Assembly: GCA_963712835.1 (NCBI GenBank)
Contig: CAVQJJ010000011.1
Span: 62,001-126,000 of the forward strand
Direction: 5' to 3'
DNA: 64,000 nucleotides
Source: DATARH01 sp963712835
GTDB taxonomy: Bacteria > Pseudomonadota > Alphaproteobacteria > ATCC43930 > CGMCC-115725
Below the pieces are notes generated by a model. It searched no databases and was not told where the DNA came from. It worked only from the letters and a program-made list of their open reading frames with translations. Both the position numbers and the translations under genes were made by a program. Shown here piece after piece: positions 1-8,291 of the stretch. How positions within the stretch are numbered: position 1 is the first letter of the stretch; each line of letters opens with the position of its first letter.

Positions 1-448
1 CCGACAGCGACATCGCCGCCGGCGCGCCGAGCGGCGCCGAATAGAAGAGGTTCTGCCAACTGAAGCCGCCAACCTTCTTGGTGACGTTGAAGACGTGAAA
101 TCCGGTGCCGATGAGTCCGACAACGCCAGCCGCCGCATAGACGGCATCGCGCACGGGATGGGGCCGGTGCCGGTGATCGGAAAGGCCGTGCGCGCTCACG
201 CCGATCGAAAGGAGCGACGTGACGATCGGCGTCCACATCGCCTTGTTGTGGAAATTGCCGCGATAATGCTCCATCGCGCTGTCGATCAGTACCGAGGTCG
301 CAATCGTGCCTGCAGCTCGGTTAAGTCGCCGCGCGGCGGTGACGATCGCGGTCGGTGCTTTTGTCCGAGATTTGCCGAGCTTGGCCGGGGCCGCACCCGC
401 CGCCGGATCGAGCGGCCGACGAACCTGCCGATGCCGGTTCCAAGCCAC
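1..448 (-). CDS. partial membrane protein of unknown function
   Basis: The frame is open from a GTG at 448 to the window edge, so only the N-terminal 149 residues are present. The N-terminus is basic and Ala/Pro-rich. It is followed by hydrophobic stretches (around residues 50-60, 75-90 and 107-120) separated by a His/Arg-rich loop (SAHGLSDHRHRPHPVRD), which suggests an inner-membrane protein with several spans. An AAGGA ribosome binding site lies 8 nt before the GTG, inside the end of the TPP-enzyme gene, and the start is 4 nt beyond that gene's stop. It is therefore very probably the next gene of the same minus-strand operon. No family was recognised. Confidence 0.6.
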   Translation of the reverse strand, partial: MAWNRHRQVRRPLDPAAGAAPAKLGKSRTKAPTAIVTAARRLNRAAGTIATSVLIDSAMEHYRGNFHNKAMWTPIVTSLLSIGVSAHGLSDHRHRPHPVRDAVYAAAGVVGLIGTGFHVFNVTKKVGGFSWQNLFYSAPLGAPAAMSLS

Positions 449-452
449 CCGC

Positions 453-2234
453 TCAGTCCTTGCCTGGAAGGATGCCCGCCAGCATCTGCCTCGCGCTGTT
501 CTTGATGACGCTGGCGAGTTCGGGCTCGTCCCGCATCATCGTGATGAAGTTCTTCGCGTCCTTGAGCGTGATGTGCGGCGGCAGCGGCGGCACGTTGGGA
601 TCAGCCCGCATGTTCATGATGACGGGCCGATCGGAGGCCAGAGCCTCATCCCAGGCCGCACCGATCTTGTCGGGTTCGTCGCAATAAATGCCCTTGAGCC
701 CTATCAGCTCGGCGTATTTGTGGTACGGGAAATCGGGGATCGATTGCGTCAGCGGTGTCTTGCCCTCGCCGAGCGCAATGCGCTCTTCCCACGTCACCTG
801 GTTGAGGTCGCGATTGTTGAGAACCATGATGATGAAACGCGGATCGGCCCAGCGCTCCCAGTATTTGCTAACCGTGATCATCACGTTGAGACCGTTCATC
901 TGCATCGCGCCGTCGCCGATAAATCCGATCACCGGGCGACCCGGATAGGCCATCTTGGCGGCGAAAGCGTAGGGTGTCGCTGCGCCGAGCGAGGCGAGCC
1001 CGCCCGAGAGCGAGCCCTTCATCCCTCGCCTGATCTTGATGTCCCGCGCATACCAATTGGCGACCGATCCGCTGTCGCCGGTCATGATCACGTTGTCCGG
1101 AAGCCGCGGCGAAAGCTCGTGAAAGATGCGCTGCGGATTGACCGGATCGGCCGGTTCCATCGCGCGCTCCCTGAGCGTCTCCCACCATTCCGCAACATTC
1201 TTCTCGATGCTCTCGCGCCAGCCGATGTTATCGTTCTGCTCAAGCAGCGGCAGCAGCGCGGCAAGCGTCTGCTTGCTGTCTCCGATAAGTGAGTAATCCA
1301 TCGGGTAGCGCAGCGAGACGTTGGCGCCGTCGATGTCGATCTGCACGCCGCGCGCATTACCCGGCTTGGGCAGGAACTCGCTGTAAGGGAAGGCCGAGCC
1401 GACCATCAGGAATGTGTCGCATCCCTTCATCAGATCCCAGCTCGGCTTGGTGCCGAGCAGCCCGAGCGAGCCGGTGACGAAAGGCAGGTCATCAGGCACG
1501 ACAGCCTTGCCAAGCAGCGCTTTGGCAACACCGGCATTGAGGCGATTGGCGATCGCGATCACTTCATCGGTCGCGTGCAATGCGCCGGCGCCGACCAGCA
1601 TCGCGATTTTCTTGCCCTTGTTGAGAATTTCCGCCGCCCTCTTGAGGTCGTCCAGGCCCGGCAGCGTCGCGACGCCGGGATAGCCGACGCCGGTATGCGT
1701 CGCGCCATGCGCCATAGGCGGATCGCTGTATTCCAACTCCTGCAGATCGTTGGGGATGACGACGCAGGTCACCGCGCGCTTCGCCTGCGCGATGCGAACC
1801 GCGCGATCGATGCAGGTGCGAACCTGCTCGGGGACGACAGCGGTAATGACGTATTCGGTCACATCGGCGAACAGGGTCTGGAGATCCACCTCTTGCTGGT
1901 AGCTCGCGCCGAGCGCCGAGCGTGCCTGCTGTCCGACGATCGCCACGACGGGCATATGATCCGCCTTGGCGTCGTAGAGCCCGGTCAGCAAATGGATCGC
2001 GCCCGGCCCCGAGGTCGCGTAGCAGAGCCCCGGCTGGCCGGTGAACTTCGCATGTGCCGAGGCCATGAACGCCGCCATCTCTTCGTGACGGACCTGGACA
2101 TAGTCCATAAAATCCTTAGCCTTCTCGAGCGCCACGTCGAGCCCGCCGACGCCGTCGCCGGGATAGCCATAGACCCGCGACAGCCCCCATTCGGATAGGC
2201 GCTGCCAAACAAATTCGGCAATGTTTTGCGACAT
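453..2234 (-). CDS. thiamine-pyrophosphate-dependent enzyme, pyruvate oxidase / acetolactate synthase-like
   Basis: 593 residues, the usual length of the PoxB/acetolactate synthase family. The N-terminal TPP-binding Pyr domain has the catalytic Glu in VRHEEMAAF (residue 51) and TSGPG. The central domain has the LVGAGAL segment. The C-terminal PP domain has the GDG...N cofactor motif (GFIGDGAMQMNG followed by LNNRDLN). Members decarboxylate pyruvate or another 2-oxoacid; the exact substrate cannot be read from sequence. The chosen ATG (MSQNIAEF) has GGAG 7 nt upstream; an upstream in-frame start adding nine residues lacks such a site. An SDR gene ends 55 nt upstream on the same strand and a membrane protein follows 4 nt downstream. 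Confidence 0.88.
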   Translation of the reverse strand: MSQNIAEFVWQRLSEWGLSRVYGYPGDGVGGLDVALEKAKDFMDYVQVRHEEMAAFMASAHAKFTGQPGLCYATSGPGAIHLLTGLYDAKADHMPVVAIVGQQARSALGASYQQEVDLQTLFADVTEYVITAVVPEQVRTCIDRAVRIAQAKRAVTCVVIPNDLQELEYSDPPMAHGATHTGVGYPGVATLPGLDDLKRAAEILNKGKKIAMLVGAGALHATDEVIAIANRLNAGVAKALLGKAVVPDDLPFVTGSLGLLGTKPSWDLMKGCDTFLMVGSAFPYSEFLPKPGNARGVQIDIDGANVSLRYPMDYSLIGDSKQTLAALLPLLEQNDNIGWRESIEKNVAEWWETLRERAMEPADPVNPQRIFHELSPRLPDNVIMTGDSGSVANWYARDIKIRRGMKGSLSGGLASLGAATPYAFAAKMAYPGRPVIGFIGDGAMQMNGLNVMITVSKYWERWADPRFIIMVLNNRDLNQVTWEERIALGEGKTPLTQSIPDFPYHKYAELIGLKGIYCDEPDKIGAAWDEALASDRPVIMNMRADPNVPPLPPHITLKDAKNFITMMRDEPELASVIKNSARQMLAGILPGKD

Positions 2235-2289
2235 GGAAAAGCTCCAAGGGGCGGATAACACCTATAAACCGCCGGAGGCGGCCGACGGT

Positions 2290-3285
2290 TCAGATGTCGA
2301 GGCGCTTGGCGAGCTGATGTGCGAAGGCTGCCAGCCCGACAGCCGCCGCCACCGTCAGGAACGCGGACTTGTGCCGGTCGGTAAACATCTCGTAACTTCG
2401 GTCGTGCGCCTGATCGTCAAAGCGGCCATGCGCGGCATAATCGCCGGGCACCGGCTCGAAGAGGTTGGCGGGCGCGTCGGGCGCGGTCGGCTTGTCGGTA
2501 AGCTGTCCCGAATAGCCGACCTTGGCGAGATAGCGGTCGAGTAGCCCCGGCGCGACGCGGTTCGCGAGGATTGCCTTTACCGTGGGCCAACCCAACCATA
2601 CGTCGCGTCGCCTGTGAGTGGCGGCAAAAAAGATCGCGCGGGCGGCCACTTCGGGTTGGAAGATCGGCGCGACGGGCTTGGCCTTGCGCCCCATCTTGTT
2701 GAGCGCCCAGTCGAACTGCGGCGTGTTCATTGCCGGTAAGTCGACAATTGTCAGCTGGATATCGAGCTTGTCGTGAATGATCTCGGAGCGCAGGCTGTCA
2801 GTGAACCCGCGGATCGCCGCCTTGGCGCCGCAGTAGATCGACTGCAGCGGCACCGAGCGATAGGCGAGCGCTGAGCCGACATTGACGATCGTGCCACGGT
2901 TGCGGACGCGCATCCGCCTCAGCGCCGACATCATGCCGTGGACCTGCCCGAGATAAGTGACGCGGGTGCCGCGCTCAACTTCCGCCGCCGTCAGCTTCTC
3001 GACGGGGGCGAACACGGTCGCCATGGCGACATTGGCCCAGACGTCGATCGGTCCAAGCTCGGCTTCGGCGCGTTCCGCGGCCGCGTCGACCGCATCGGCG
3101 TCGGCCACGTCGGTGGGGATCGGCAGCGCACGCACGCCGTGGCGACGTGCCTCGTCCGCCGCCTGATCGAGGCGGTGGGGATCGCGCGAGAGGAGCGCCA
3201 CATCATAGCCGTGCCGCGCGAATACCTCGACAGTCGCGCGGCCGACGCCTGCACCCGCGCCTGTGATGACGGCGACTTTGGGCAT
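2290..3285 (-). CDS. short-chain dehydrogenase/reductase with C-terminal extension
   Basis: 331 residues. A Rossmann SDR domain occupies about residues 1-240: the nucleotide-binding GAGAGVGR motif near residue 8, the catalytic Ser in NVGSALAY and the YCGAK Tyr/Lys pair. About 90 residues follow, ending in a hydrophobic helix (AFLTVAAAVGLAAFA), a layout seen in membrane-associated SDRs of actinobacteria and sphingomonads. The start MPKVAVITG is preceded by CCGGAG 7 nt upstream; the frame is open further upstream but that part is antisense to the neighbouring GMC gene. It lies upstream of, and in the same direction as, the TPP enzyme. Its substrate is unknown. Confidence 0.85.
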   Translation of the reverse strand: MPKVAVITGAGAGVGRATVEVFARHGYDVALLSRDPHRLDQAADEARRHGVRALPIPTDVADADAVDAAAERAEAELGPIDVWANVAMATVFAPVEKLTAAEVERGTRVTYLGQVHGMMSALRRMRVRNRGTIVNVGSALAYRSVPLQSIYCGAKAAIRGFTDSLRSEIIHDKLDIQLTIVDLPAMNTPQFDWALNKMGRKAKPVAPIFQPEVAARAIFFAATHRRRDVWLGWPTVKAILANRVAPGLLDRYLAKVGYSGQLTDKPTAPDAPANLFEPVPGDYAAHGRFDDQAHDRSYEMFTDRHKSAFLTVAAAVGLAAFAHQLAKRLDI

Positions 3286-3438
3286 TTTCAATCTCCGGAG
3301 AATGCCTCTGACTAAGGGCAGAGGGCCCCGTGAGTTCCGCCGCGCTTGTGCAATTCGGCGCTGCGATGAAACGCAAGCGCGGCGCCGCCGTTTACCCGCC
3401 ATCGATGGATCGGCGCCGTCGCCGCATGGAAAACCCGC

Positions 3439-5001
3439 GTGGCCGAACATTATGACCTGATCGTGATCGGCAGCGGGCCCGGCGGCGGCTCGCTCGCACA
3501 CCGGCTTGCGCCGACCGGCAAGCGCATCCTCATCCTCGAACGTGGCGAGTATCTCCCCCGCGAGGAGGCGAACTGGAGCGCGCAGGCGGTCTTCGTCGAC
3601 GGCAAATATCAGGCCGACGAGACCTGGACCAATGCGAAGGGCGATACCTTTAGCCCCGCGCTGCATTATTGGGTCGGCGGGAACTCCAAGGTCTTTGGCG
3701 CGGCGCTGTTCCGGCTGCGCGAGCGCGATTTTGATGAGGTACGGCATGCCGGCGGCATTTCGCCCGCGTGGCCGCTCAAATACGACGCTTTCGCCACCTA
3801 TTACGACGAGGCAGAGGCGCTATTCCATGTCCATGGCGCGCGCGGCGAGGACCCCGGCGAGCCGCCGAGCGACAAGCCCTACCCCTTCACTCCCGTTAGG
3901 CACGAGCCCAGGGTCGCCGAGCTTTCCGACAAGCTGCTGGGCATCGGGTTGAAGCCCTTTCACTTGCCGCTCGGCATCCTGCTCGACCAGAAGGCCGACG
4001 GCTTCGCGACGCCGACCAGCGTGTGCATGCGATGCAGCGCCTTCGATGGCTTTCCGTGCCTCCTCAACGGCAAGGCCGATGCCCAGGTGGTCTGCATCGA
4101 TCCGATGCTGGCGAAGCACAACAATGTAACGATGCTCACCGGCGCCTACGTCTCCAAACTCGGCACCGACACGGCCGGCCGCCGCATCAACTCCGTTCAT
4201 GTCACGCGGGACGGGCGTGAGGAGATCTACACCGCCGGCACGGTCGTGGTCGCGTGCGGCGCGCTCTCGTCGGCGCTGTTGCTGCTGCGATCCGCGAACG
4301 CGCGGCATCCGAACGGGCTGGCAAACGGCTCGGACCAGGTCGGGCGCAACTACATGCGACACGAGATGAGCATCGTGATGGCCGTGATGCGCCATGTGAA
4401 TGAGACGGTTTTCCAGAAGACGCTGGCGCTCAGCGACTTCTACTTCGGCAGCGACGACTGGGACTATCCGCTCGGCCTCATCCAGATGTGCGCGAAGAGC
4501 CGCGCCGACCAGATCAAGGGCGAGTCGCTCCCGAGCTGGCTCGAATGGCTTCCCGAGATGCCGTTCGAGGAGATGGCGCGGCACTCGATGGATTTCTGGC
4601 TTCAGTCCGAGGACCTGCCGCACCCCGACAACCGCGTTTATTACCGCGACGGCAAGGTCCATCTCGATGTCGTCGAGACCAACCCCGAAGCGCTCAAGCA
4701 GCTCAAGCGCAAGCTCAAGGACGTGCTCTCGGAGATCGGCTGGTCCGCCGCGCTGCTCGAGCGCTCGCTCTATCTCGGCAAGGACATCCCGCTATCGGGC
4801 ACCGCGCATCAGGCGGGCACCTGCCGCTTCGGCACCGACCCGGCGACCTCCGTGCTCAACCTCGATTGCCGCGCCCACGAAGTCGACAATCTATATCTCG
4901 CCGATGCGAGCTTCTTCCCCTCGATCGGCGCCGTGAACCCGACACTGACGATCATCGCCAACGCGCTGCGTGTGGCGGACATCATCAAGGACCGGCTGTG
5001 A
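3439..5001 (+). CDS. GMC family FAD-dependent oxidoreductase
   Basis: 520 residues starting at GTG (VAEHYDLIVIGSGPGGG). The N-terminal dinucleotide-binding motif GSGPGGGSLA and LILERGEY bind FAD. The C-terminal GMC_oxred_C domain has the catalytic His in TAHQAGTCRFG and the Asn/His region GAVNPTLTI. A cysteine-rich segment CMRCSAFDGFPC at about residue 195 is unlike classical glucose/choline oxidases but is found in some GMC proteins of sphingomonads. GMC enzymes oxidise alcohols to aldehydes or ketones. It is the first gene of a coupled operon (GMC, DoxX-like, cupin, VOC) in which each stop overlaps the next start. The substrate is undetermined. Confidence 0.9.
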   Translation: MAEHYDLIVIGSGPGGGSLAHRLAPTGKRILILERGEYLPREEANWSAQAVFVDGKYQADETWTNAKGDTFSPALHYWVGGNSKVFGAALFRLRERDFDEVRHAGGISPAWPLKYDAFATYYDEAEALFHVHGARGEDPGEPPSDKPYPFTPVRHEPRVAELSDKLLGIGLKPFHLPLGILLDQKADGFATPTSVCMRCSAFDGFPCLLNGKADAQVVCIDPMLAKHNNVTMLTGAYVSKLGTDTAGRRINSVHVTRDGREEIYTAGTVVVACGALSSALLLLRSANARHPNGLANGSDQVGRNYMRHEMSIVMAVMRHVNETVFQKTLALSDFYFGSDDWDYPLGLIQMCAKSRADQIKGESLPSWLEWLPEMPFEEMARHSMDFWLQSEDLPHPDNRVYYRDGKVHLDVVETNPEALKQLKRKLKDVLSEIGWSAALLERSLYLGKDIPLSGTAHQAGTCRFGTDPATSVLNLDCRAHEVDNLYLADASFFPSIGAVNPTLTIIANALRVADIIKDRL

Positions 5002-5462
5002 CGTCGGCTGAGATTGTCGCTCTCGTCGTCCGCTACGGTCTCGTCCTTCTGTTCCTGCCGTTCAGCGCGCTCGACAAGATCCTGGCGTTCGATCACGCGG
5101 TGCGCCAGGCACAGCAGATGTTCAGCGCACGCTCGGTCGCCGTCGCGATGATCCTGATCGGCATCACCGTCGAGATCTTTTGCACGACGGGAGTCGTCAC
5201 CGGCATCGCCGATCGCGCCTCTGCCTTCGTCATCGCGGGCTATTGCGCGGCGACCGCGGTGCTCTACAAGCAATTCTGGGCTCAGGGCGACTTCTGGTCC
5301 GATCCGGACGGCAAGGGCCGAACCCTGTTCTGGGACTTCCTGAAAAATCTGTCGCTGGGCGCCGGCTTCCTGCTGATCGTCGTCGGCACCGACGGCTCGG
5401 GGCTCGCGCCCTTCCTCGCGCATCCCTTCGCTTCCAGCCATCCCTACGGATTTCATCCATGA
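4998..5462 (+). CDS. DoxX-like small membrane protein
   Basis: 154 residues with four predicted hydrophobic segments (about 7-25, 45-65, 70-90, 125-145) and a DoxX-like arrangement including KILAFDHAV. The start is a GTG whose last bases form the stop codon of the GMC gene (GTGA), which fixes the start and shows translational coupling. DoxX-like proteins are poorly characterised membrane proteins often found beside oxidoreductases. Here the coupling to a GMC dehydrogenase suggests a membrane partner, perhaps an electron-transfer or anchoring subunit, which is inference. Confidence 0.8.
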   Translation: MTSAEIVALVVRYGLVLLFLPFSALDKILAFDHAVRQAQQMFSARSVAVAMILIGITVEIFCTTGVVTGIADRASAFVIAGYCAATAVLYKQFWAQGDFWSDPDGKGRTLFWDFLKNLSLGAGFLLIVVGTDGSGLAPFLAHPFASSHPYGFHP

Positions 5463-5905
5463 GCGATCCCGGACCCAAACCGTCCGTCCCCTACTGGCAT
5501 CTGCACGTCGATGAGGCGGGGGTCAGCCACCTGACCAAATGTGCACTCACCGATTACGAGCTGAAGGGGGTCGGCCCCGCCGATCCGCAGTGGAACGACA
5601 AGATGGAGCGCGGCGAGGCGACCGTCGTCTTCACCGTGCAGCCGGTCGGCTGGGTGGGCGACTGGCACGAGAATCCGGCACCGCAATGGATCATCGTCTT
5701 GTCGGGCCGCTGGTGGATCGAGAGCATGGACGGCACGCGCATCGAGCAGGGCCCGGGCGAGTTCTCCTTCGGCGAGGATCAAAGCTGCACCGAGACGGCC
5801 GGCAAGAAAGGCCACAAGTCGGGTACGATCGGCGACGAGCCCTGCTGCCTGATGACGGTGCAGCTCCACGTCGCTCCACAGCGCAGGCCATGTCATCTGA
5901 TGTAA
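5459..5905 (+). CDS. cupin-fold protein
   Basis: 148 residues. The start overlaps the stop of the DoxX-like gene (ATGA). The central part has a cupin-like pattern (GWVGDWHENPAPQWIIVLSG, then a Gly-rich turn GPGEFSFGED and a C-terminal strand LMTVQLHV). Only some of the metal-binding His/Glu residues of canonical cupins are obvious: His in WHENP, Glu in GEFSFGED, His near the C-terminus. Such small cupins act as dioxygenases, isomerases or sensors. Its place between a DoxX-like gene and a VOC gene suggests a role in the same catabolic step. Its 3' end overlaps the VOC gene by 16 nt in another frame. Confidence 0.75.
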   Translation: MSDPGPKPSVPYWHLHVDEAGVSHLTKCALTDYELKGVGPADPQWNDKMERGEATVVFTVQPVGWVGDWHENPAPQWIIVLSGRWWIESMDGTRIEQGPGEFSFGEDQSCTETAGKKGHKSGTIGDEPCCLMTVQLHVAPQRRPCHLM

Positions 5906-6741
5906 AGTTCCGGGCGATCGCCGGCTTCCGGCTCGTCACGGCCGAGCCCGAGCTGCTGGTGGGCTTCTATCGGGCGCTCGGCTTCATCCCCGGCGAGGTC
6001 GCGCCGATCCCCGCTGCGGAGATGGCGGTGCTGGGCCTTGAGGGCGCTGGTTGGCGTCGCTCGCTGACGCTAGGGGCGAGCCGCTTGGACCTCGACTCGT
6101 TCGAGCTTCCGGGACGCCCTTACCCCGACGGCACCAGCGCGTCCGATCTCATCTTCCAGCATCTCGCGCTGGTTACAGACGATGCCGGTGCGGCGTGGCT
6201 GCGTGCGCGGAACGCCGGCGCGATGCCGATCACCCGGGGCGAACCGGTGACGCTCCCCCAATCGTCCGGTGGTGTGACGGCCGTCAAGTTCCGCGATCCC
6301 GAAAGCCATCCGCTCGAACTGCTCGAGTTCCCCGCCGGCTCCAATCCATCATGGCAAGGCCGGGGCTTGATGGGGATCGATCACAGCGCGATCTCGATTG
6401 CCGACCTCGCGGCGAGCCGGCGCTTCTACGAGAAACACGGGCTGGTGGAGGGAAAGCGCACGCTCAACCAGGGGCCGGCGCAGGGCGCGCTCGACGGCCT
6501 CGATGGCGTCGAGGTCGACGTGCTGCCGATGAACCCTCCAGACAAACCGCCGCACCTTGAGTTGCTCGGCTACCGCCAGCCCCCCGGGCGGCCGCACCCG
6601 CCGCTCGCGGCCAATGACGTGGCGGCCACACGCATCGTCTGGTCGGCGAACCGGGATGCACTCGTTCGCGATCCCGACGGGCACCTCCTCCAGCTCATGC
6701 GGCAAGATCGATCGCTAACAAATACTGCGTCGCCGCGATAA
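5890..6741 (+). CDS. two-domain VOC (glyoxalase/dioxygenase-fold) protein
   Basis: 283 residues containing two vicinal-oxygen-chelate modules, roughly 10-140 (RLVTAEPELLVGFYRALGF to HPLELLEFP) and 155-275 (MGIDHSAISIADLAASRRFY to DPDGHLLQL). The second has the His of GIDHSAISI and the Asp/His/Gln-rich C-terminal strand typical of the fold. VOC proteins include extradiol dioxygenases, glyoxalases and lactoylglutathione lyases; the type is not evident. It starts inside the cupin gene and is the last gene of the GMC operon. Its 3' end overlaps the convergent SMP-30 gene by 47 nt. Confidence 0.82.
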   Translation: MSSDVKFRAIAGFRLVTAEPELLVGFYRALGFIPGEVAPIPAAEMAVLGLEGAGWRRSLTLGASRLDLDSFELPGRPYPDGTSASDLIFQHLALVTDDAGAAWLRARNAGAMPITRGEPVTLPQSSGGVTAVKFRDPESHPLELLEFPAGSNPSWQGRGLMGIDHSAISIADLAASRRFYEKHGLVEGKRTLNQGPAQGALDGLDGVEVDVLPMNPPDKPPHLELLGYRQPPGRPHPPLAANDVAATRIVWSANRDALVRDPDGHLLQLMRQDRSLTNTASPR

Positions 6742-7669
6742 AGAGCCGCCGTCCATCCGGGCCTCCGAACGCGCAGTTCGAGGCCACCGCCGGGGTCGGG
6801 ATGAACCCGAGCTTGCGGCGATCGGCGGACCAGACGTGCACCCCGTCCGCCGCGCTCGTCCACACCCAGCCGCGCGCATCGACCTTAAACCCGTCGGGGT
6901 AGCCATGATCGGTGTGACAGAAAAAGCGCCGATTGGAGAGCGCGCCGCGCTCGCCGACATCGAACGCGACGATCTCGTGCTTCGCTCCCGCCGCGAAACC
7001 CGGCACCTCACCCAGGGACAGCGACGTGTCCGAAACATAGAGGATACACCCGTCCCCGGTGAAAGCGAGGCCGTTGGGCTGCTCGAAATCAGCCATGCGG
7101 CCAAGATCGCCGCTGACCGGATCGAAGCGGTAGACGCTGCGGTGATCGAGTTCGGGCTCGGCGAGCGCGCCCTGGTTCGGCATGACAATGCCGAAAATCG
7201 GGTCGGTGAACCAGATCGTTCCGTCGGGCGCCACCGCGACATCGTTGGGCGAGTTGATCCGCCTGCCCTCGAAATGCGTCACGATCGGTTCGGGCTGGTT
7301 GCCATAGTCGCCGCCGCGGCTGATGCAGCGCCGGCCATGCTCGCAATGGACGAGCGTGCCGTCGGCCTCGACGGCGTTGCCGTTCATGAACCAGGTGCCG
7401 TCGATCGCGACCTCGACGCGGCCGTCGGGATACCAGGCGAGGAGCCGCCGGTTGGGCACGTCGGACCAGACGAGCCGCTCCTGCGCCCCCTGCCAGGCAG
7501 GCCCCTCGGCGTGGAGGGTGCCCTCGTGCAGCTTCAGCAGCGGAGCATCGGACGGCAGCACCTCCGCCAGCCGATCGTCGTCGATCTGGACACCGCGAAA
7601 GCCAGCGACCGGCGCCGGCGGCCCGGCGCGATGCAGCAGACGGCCCGGAAGAAGATCGGTCTTGGACAT
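6695..7669 (-). CDS. SMP-30/gluconolactonase/LRE family protein
   Basis: 324 residues with the six-bladed propeller signature of the SMP-30 family: AEGPAWQGAQERLVWSDVPN near residue 55, NSPNDVAVAPDGTIWFTDP near 145, EQPNGLAFTGDG near 200, and GYPDGFKVDARGWVWTS near 260. The Glu of AEGP, the Asn of SPND and the Asp of YPDG are the expected metal ligands. Family members hydrolyse sugar or other lactones. It is transcribed toward the GMC/VOC operon and could hydrolyse a lactone product of the GMC dehydrogenase; this link is inferred from position only. Confidence 0.88.
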   Translation of the reverse strand: MSKTDLLPGRLLHRAGPPAPVAGFRGVQIDDDRLAEVLPSDAPLLKLHEGTLHAEGPAWQGAQERLVWSDVPNRRLLAWYPDGRVEVAIDGTWFMNGNAVEADGTLVHCEHGRRCISRGGDYGNQPEPIVTHFEGRRINSPNDVAVAPDGTIWFTDPIFGIVMPNQGALAEPELDHRSVYRFDPVSGDLGRMADFEQPNGLAFTGDGCILYVSDTSLSLGEVPGFAAGAKHEIVAFDVGERGALSNRRFFCHTDHGYPDGFKVDARGWVWTSAADGVHVWSADRRKLGFIPTPAVASNCAFGGPDGRRLFIAATQYLLAIDLAA

Positions 7670-8012
7670 CGTCGTGATTCCCTGAGGGAGTGGGCGGCGC
7701 GGAGGCCGAGCGTCTGATAGATGAACGCCGGCTTGGCGAAGAGTCGCGGCGCGGTGTTTTTTCGTGACGCCGCGACGAGGCGGGCGTTCATGTTAGCGAG
7801 GAGCGGTTTCGCAAGCCTGCGTTTATGTACGTCAAGAACGAAATACTTCCCTACGAATAAACACACCGCGCGAAGTTATTGCAGCGGCTCTATTCGCGAG
7901 CCGCGTAAAGAAAATTGATGAATGAACCGCCTCTTTCCTTCGTTCCGGATGCCGGTGCTAAAGGATCTAGTAAGAAGGAGCTCTCTAAGGCTTGGGAAAC
8001 GACGATAAATTC
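7670..8012. other. gene-free stretch upstream of the SMP-30 gene
   Basis: 343 nt between the SMP-30 start and the tRNA gene. Its right half is AT-richer than the flanks. It probably holds the SMP-30 promoter and the 3' flank of the tRNA. A short frame at 7721-7918 has no coding features, and no structured RNA or repeat was recognised. Confidence 0.4.
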
Positions 8013-8086
8013 TGGCTGGGGGACTAGGATTCGAACCTAGACTGGCGGAGTCAGAGTCCGCTGTCCTACCGTTAGACGATCCCCCA
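8013..8086 (-). tRNA. tRNA-Gln (anticodon CTG)
   Basis: On the minus strand the sequence folds as a complete cloverleaf: acceptor arms TGGGGGA / TCCCCCA, anticodon stem GCGGA / TCCGC closing a CTCTGAG loop with CTG at positions 34-36, and T arm CTAGG-TTCGAAT-CCTAG. The discriminator base is G and a CCA end is encoded (8013-8015). No intron and no mismatches in the acceptor stem were seen. Confidence 0.97.
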
Positions 8087-8291
8087 CCAGCAACGGGGAC
8101 GCTGTCGGCGAAGCCGGTAAGCGCGGCGGCTCTGATATCACAGGCGACCATCATTTAACAGCCAGGTTTGGCGCCGGCCGGCCAAGCGCTCTTGGGCGGC
8201 TTCGCGGCGCGGGCAGTCGGGTTTCGGCTGGCGGCTTTCGGCTCGCCCGGCTTGGCGTTACATTACACCATGATGAACAGGGCGGCACGGC

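Noticed and set aside
7721..7918. 65-codon frame upstream of the SMP-30 gene
   Set aside because: No ribosome site and no coding bias; probably part of the promoter region.
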